Shown here: positions 59,301-64,000 of the stretch, one piece after another
How the letters are laid out: each line of letters opens with the position of its first letter
Position numbering within the stretch: the first letter of the stretch is position 1
NCBI GenBank assembly: GCA_039566865.1
Contig: CM076948.1
Span: 22,765,001 to 22,829,000, forward strand
DNA from: Aurelia coerulea
Lineage: Eukaryota > Cnidaria > Scyphozoa > Semaeostomeae > Ulmaridae
Direction: 5' to 3'
Length of the DNA stretch: 64,000 bases
Translations under genes and position numbers: made by a program
The notes under the pieces: generated by a model
The model's input: only the letters and a program-made list of their open reading frames with translations
Database searches by the model: none
What the model was told of the DNA's origin: nothing

Positions 59301-62130
59301 AAATTCATAAAATTTCAACTATAAATTGTGTTTTGACCTCCTCTTTTTCTGAAAATGTACTATCATTTAAACCTCATTAACCTGATGAGGTTTCAAATGT
59401 TTCAAAATATATAGCTCATTTTGAAGATTTGCATCAAGCCAAGTGTCATATTTCATTCATTGACCATAAATTCATAAAATTTCAACGATAAATTGTGTTT
59501 TGACCTCCTTTTTCTTCTCGAACATTTACTATCATTTGAGCCTTATTAACCTGATGAGGTTTCAAATGTTTCAAATATATAGCTCATTATGAAGATTTGC
59601 ATCAACCCAAGTTTCATATTGCATTCATTGACCATAAATTCATAAAATTTCGACTTTAAACTGTTTTGACCTCCTTTTTCTTCTCGATAATTTACTATCA
59701 TTTGAGCCTCATTAACCTGATGAGGTTTCAAATGTTTCAAAATATATAACTCATTTTGAAGAATTGCATCAAGCCAAGTTTCATATTGCATTCATTGACA
59801 ATAAATTCATAAAATTTCAACAAAAAACTGTGTTTTTACCTCATATTTTCTCGAACATTTACTATATTTTCAGCCTCATTAACCTAATGATGATTCAAAT
59901 TTTTCTAAATATATAGCTCATTTTGAAGAATTGCATCAAGCCAAGTTTCATATTCCATTCTTTGACAACAAATTCATAAATTTTCAACGATAAATTGTGT
60001 TTTTACCTCCTTTTTGTCTCGAAAATTTAGTATCATTTGAGCCTCATTAACCTGATGAGGTTTCAAATGTTTCAAAATATATTGCTATTTTTGAAGAATT
60101 GCATCAAGCCAAGTTTCATATTCAATTCATTGCCCATCAATTCATAACATTTCAACTAAAAACTGTGTTTTTACCTCCTTTTATTCTCGAAAATGTACTA
60201 TCATTTAAGCCTCATTAACCTGACGAGGTTTCAAATGTTTCAAAATATATAGCTCATTTTGAAGATTTGCATCAACCCAAGTTTCATATTGCATTCATTG
60301 ACCATAAATTCATAAAATTTCAACTAAAAACTGTGTTTTGTCTTCCTCTTTTTCTCGAAAATGTACTATCATTTAAACCTCATTAACCTGATGAGGTTTC
60401 AAATGTTTCAAAATATAAAGCTCATTTTGAAAAATTGCATAAAGCCTAGTTTCATATTCCATTCATTGACCATAACTTTATATAATTTCAACTTTAAACT
60501 GTGTTTTGACCTCATTTTTTCTCGAGCATTTACTATCATTTGAGCCTCATTAACCTGATGAGGTTTCAAATGTTTCAAAATAGATAGCTCATTTTGAAGA
60601 TTTGCATCAAGCCAAGTTTCATATTGCATTCATTGACAATAAATTCATAAAATTTCAACTAAAAACTGTGTTTTGACCTCCTTTTATTCTCGAAAATGTA
60701 CTATCATTTAAGCCTCATTAACCTGATGAGGTTTCAAATGTTTCAAAATATATAGCTCATTTTGAAGATTTGCATCAAACCAAGTTTCATATTGCATTCA
60801 TTGACAATAAATTCATAAAATTTCAACTCCAAACTGTTTTGACCTCCTTTTTCTTCTCGAGAATTTACTATCATTTGAGCCTCATTAACCTGATGAGGTT
60901 TCAAATGTTTCAAAATATATAGCTCATTTTGAAGATTTGCATCAAGCCAAGTTTCATATTGCATTCATTGACAATAAATTCATAAAATTTCAATTGTAAG
61001 CTGTGTTTTTACCTCCTTTTTCTTCTCAAGAATTTACTATCATTTGAGCCTCATTAACCTGATGAGGTTTCAAATATTTCAAAATATATAGCTCATTTTG
61101 AAGAATTGCATCAAGCCAAGTTTCATATTCCATTCATTGACAACAAATTCATAAAATTTCAACGATAAATTGTGTTTTTACCTCCTTTTTGTCTGGAAAA
61201 TTTACTATCATTTGAGCCTCATTAACCTAATGAGGTTTCAAATATTTCAAAATGTATGGCTCATTTTGACGAAATGCATCAAGCCAAGCTTGATATTCCA
61301 TTCATTGCCCATCAATTCATAAAATTTCAACTAAAAAGTGTGTTTTGACCTCATTTTTTCTCGAGCATTTACTATCATTTGAGCCTCATTAACCTGATGA
61401 GGTTTCAAATGTTTCAAAATATAAAGCTCATTTTGAAAAATTGCATAAAGCCAAGTTTCATATTCCATTCATTGACCATAACTTTATATAATTTCAACTT
61501 TAAACTGTGTTTTGACCTCATTTTTTCTCGAGCATTTACTATCATTTGAGCCTCATTAACCTGATGAGGTTTCAAATGTTTCAAAATATATAGCTCATTT
61601 TGAAGATTTGCATCAAGCCAAGTTTCATATTGCATTCATTGACAATGAATTCATAAAATTTCAACAAAAAACTGTGTTTTGACCTCATTTTTTCTCTGAA
61701 CATTTACTATCATTTGAGCCTCATTAACCTGATGAGGTTTCAAATGTTTCAAAATATATTGCTATTTTGACGAATTGCATCCAGCCAAGTGTCATATTTC
61801 ATTCATTGACCATCAATTCATAAAATTTCAACTAAAAACTGTGTTTTGACCTCCTTTTATTCTCGAAAATGTACTATCATTTAAGCCTCATTAACCTGAT
61901 GAGGTTTCAAATGTTTCAAAATATATAGCTCATTTTGAAGATTTGCATCAAACCAAGTTTCATATTGCATTCATTGACAATAAATTCATAAAATTTCAAC
62001 AAAAAAACTGTTTTGACCTCCTTTTTCTTCTCGAAATTTACTATCATTTGAGCCTCATTAACCTGATGAGGTTTCAAATGTTTCAAAATATATAGCTCAT
62101 TTTGAAGATTTGCATCAAGCCAAGTTTCAT
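56340..62130 (+). repeat. Higher-order repeat domain B (1.17-kb 7-mer)
   Basis: A distinctive monomer with GAAATGCATCAAGCCAAGCT occurs at 56408, 57581 and 61271. The spacing of 1,173 bp equals seven monomers, and the third is 22 monomers later. Other markers (a GCATAAAGCC monomer with ACTTTATATAA) recur in step near 56580, 57750, 60440 and 61443. The monomer set differs from domain A. Confidence 0.7.
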
Positions 62131-64000
62131 ATTCCATTCATTGACAACAAATCCATAAAAGTTTAACTTTAAACTGTGTTTTTACCTCCTTTTCTTCTCG
62201 ACAATTTACTATCATTTTAGCCTCATTAACCTGATGAGGTTTCAAATGTTTCAAAATAGATAGCTCATTTTGAAGAATTGCATCAAGCCAAGTTTCATAT
62301 TGCATTCATTGACAACAAATTCATAAAATTTCAACGATAAATTGTGTTTTTACCTCCTTTTTGTCTGAAAATTTACTATCATTTGAGCCTCATTAACCTG
62401 ATGAGGTTTCAAATGTTTCAAAATGTATGGCTCATTTTTACGAACTGCATCAAGCCAAGCTTGATATTCCATTCATTGACCATCAATTCATAAAATTTCA
62501 ACTAAAAACTGTGTTTTGACCTCCTTTTATTCTCGAAAATGTACTATCATTTGAGCCTTATTAACCTGATGAGGTTTCAAATGTTTCAAATATATAGCTC
62601 ATTTTGAAGATTTGCATCAACCCAAGTTTCATATTGCATTCATTGACCATAAATTCATAAAATTTCAACTGAAAACTGTGTTTTGACTTCCTCTTTTTCT
62701 CGAAAATTTACTATCATTTAAACCTCATTAACCTGATGAGGTTTCAAATGTTTCAAAATATATAGCTCGTTTTTGAAGAATTGCATCAAGCCAAGTTTCA
62801 TATTCCATTCATTGACAACAAATTCATAAAATTTCAACGATAAATTGTGTTTTGACCTCCTTTTTGTCTCGAAAATTTACTATCATTTGAGCCTCATTAA
62901 CCTGATGAGGTTTTAAATGTTTCAAAATATATAGCTCATTTTGACGAACTGCATCAAGCCAAGTTTCATATTCCATTCATTGACAACAAATTCATAAAAT
63001 TTCAACGATAAATTGTGTTTTGACCTCCTTTTTGTCTCGAAAATTTACTATCATTTGAGCCTCATTAACCTGATGAGGTTTAAATGTTTCAAAATATATA
63101 GCTCATTTTGAAGAATTGCATCAAGCCAAGTTTCATATTCCATTCATTGACCATCAATTCATAAAATTTCAACGATAAATTGTGTTTTTACCTCCTTTTT
63201 CTTCTCGAAAATTTACTATCATTTGAGCCTCATTAACCTGATGAGGTTTCAAATGTTTCAAAATATATGGCTCATTTTGACGAACTGCATCAAACCAAGT
63301 TTCATATTCCATTCATTGACCATAAATTCATAAAATTTCAACTAAAAACTGTGTTTTGTCCTCCTCTTTTTCTCGAAAATGTACTATCATTTAAGCCTCA
63401 TTAACCTGATGAGGTTTCAAATGTTTCAAAATATAAAGCTCATTTTGACGAATTGCATCAAGCCAAGTTTCATATTCCATTCATTGACCATAATTTCATA
63501 AAATTTCAACAGTAAACTGTGTTTTGACCTCATTTTTTCTCGAACAATTACTATCATTTGAGCCTCATTAACCTGATGAGGTTTCAAATGTTTCAAAATA
63601 TATAGCTCATTTTGACGAACTGCATCATGCCAAGTTTCATATTTCATTCATTGACAATAAATTCATAAAATTTCAACTAAAAACTGTGTTTTGACCTCCT
63701 CTTTTTCTCGAAGATGTACTATCATTTAAGCCTCATTAACCTGATGAGGTTTCAAATGTTTCAAAATATATAGCTCATTTTGAAGAATTGCATCAAGCCA
63801 AGTTTCATATTCCATTCATTGACCTTCAATTCATAAAATTTCAACTAAAAACTGTGTTTTGACCTCCTTTTTTTCTCGAAAATTTACTATCATTTGAGCC
63901 TCATTAACCTGATGAGGTTTCAAATGTTTCAAAATATATAGCTCATTTTGAAGAATTGCACCAAGCCAAGTTTCATATTCCATTCATTGACAACAAATCC

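Larger units (their letters stand above)
49579..64000 (+). repeat. Satellite array, ~168-bp monomer, about 85 copies
   Basis: AT-rich monomers recur every 168 bp (AGCCTCATTA at 63561, 63729 and 63897, for example) from 40 bp after the exon 7 donor to the window end. Each monomer has ACTATCATTTGAG, the dyad CCTCATTAACCTGATGAGG, TTTCAAATGTTTCAAAAT, GCATCAAGCCAAGTTTCATA, CATTCATTGACCATAAATTC and a TGTTTTGACCTCC block. The 60-83-codon frames recurring on both strands derive from monomer repetition and are not genes. The array continues beyond the window. Confidence 0.97.

Noticed and set aside
50654..63647. Families of 60-83-codon frames on both strands in the satellite
   Set aside because: They repeat with the 168-bp monomer (56 codons, divisible by three) and differ only by monomer variants. 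No protein features or splice context.
49579..64000. Hammerhead ribozyme candidate (CTGATGAG core in each monomer)
   Set aside because: The required GAAA is not next to a stem II after CTGATGAG; the nearest CGAAA is over 100 nt away and the flanks do not pair as stems I and III.
49579..64000. C/D-box snoRNA-like motif (TGATGA) in monomers
   Set aside because: There is no D box at a suitable distance and no terminal stem. The motif is part of the dyad present in all monomers.
49579..64000. CRISPR-like array
   Set aside because: The units are contiguous monomers without unique spacers, in a eukaryotic intron.

Overview
This is animal genomic DNA: AT-rich, intron-bearing and dominated by repeats. 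The best guess is an anthozoan cnidarian, such as a stony coral or sea anemone. That guess rests on a pair of intronless, aminergic-like rhodopsin-family receptor genes and on the density of short inverted-repeat transposons. The lineage is inferred, not proven.

The whole window appears to lie inside one gene. Seven short plus-strand exons (738-775, 937-1005, 1885-1946, 2657-2753, 7279-7318, 48198-48256, 49480-49539) have good splice sites and compatible phases. Joined, they encode 141 codons matching the middle of COG4, subunit 4 of the conserved oligomeric Golgi complex. Between exons 5 and 6 lies a 40.9-kb intron. After exon 7 the next intron runs off the window.

Layout. 1-7.3 kb holds COG4 exons separated by introns packed with foldback or MITE-type elements, several with recognisable target duplications (TTAA, GAAAT). 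7.3-48.2 kb is the giant intron. It contains (a) a nearly perfect 14.5-kb (TGAAC)n array at 9.9-24.4 kb, about 2,900 copies with only four interruptions; (b) minisatellites at 29.1-31.1, 31.85-32.5, 33.2-34.3, 35.85-36.87 and 37.8-38.9 kb; (c) two intact same-strand receptor genes (36875-37789 and 40960-41862), an inverted broken fragment of the second, and an array of decayed copies of the first gene's C-terminal end; (d) segmental duplications and more foldback elements, including a 1.24-kb element with a 9-bp target duplication at 46364-47604. 49.58-64 kb is an AT-rich satellite of about 168-bp monomers with higher-order organisation (1.50-kb 9-mers, shortened 5-mers and 3-mers, then 1.17-kb 7-mers), starting 40 bp after the exon 7 splice donor.

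How the parts relate. COG4 is a housekeeping Golgi-trafficking gene. Any full-length COG4 pre-mRNA must cross the pentanucleotide array, the nested receptor genes, the receptor-derived inverted repeat and the satellite. The phase match of exons 5 and 6 on either side of the array is internal evidence that it truly sits in the intron. I found no prokaryotic, viral or CRISPR features and no confident tRNA or rRNA gene.
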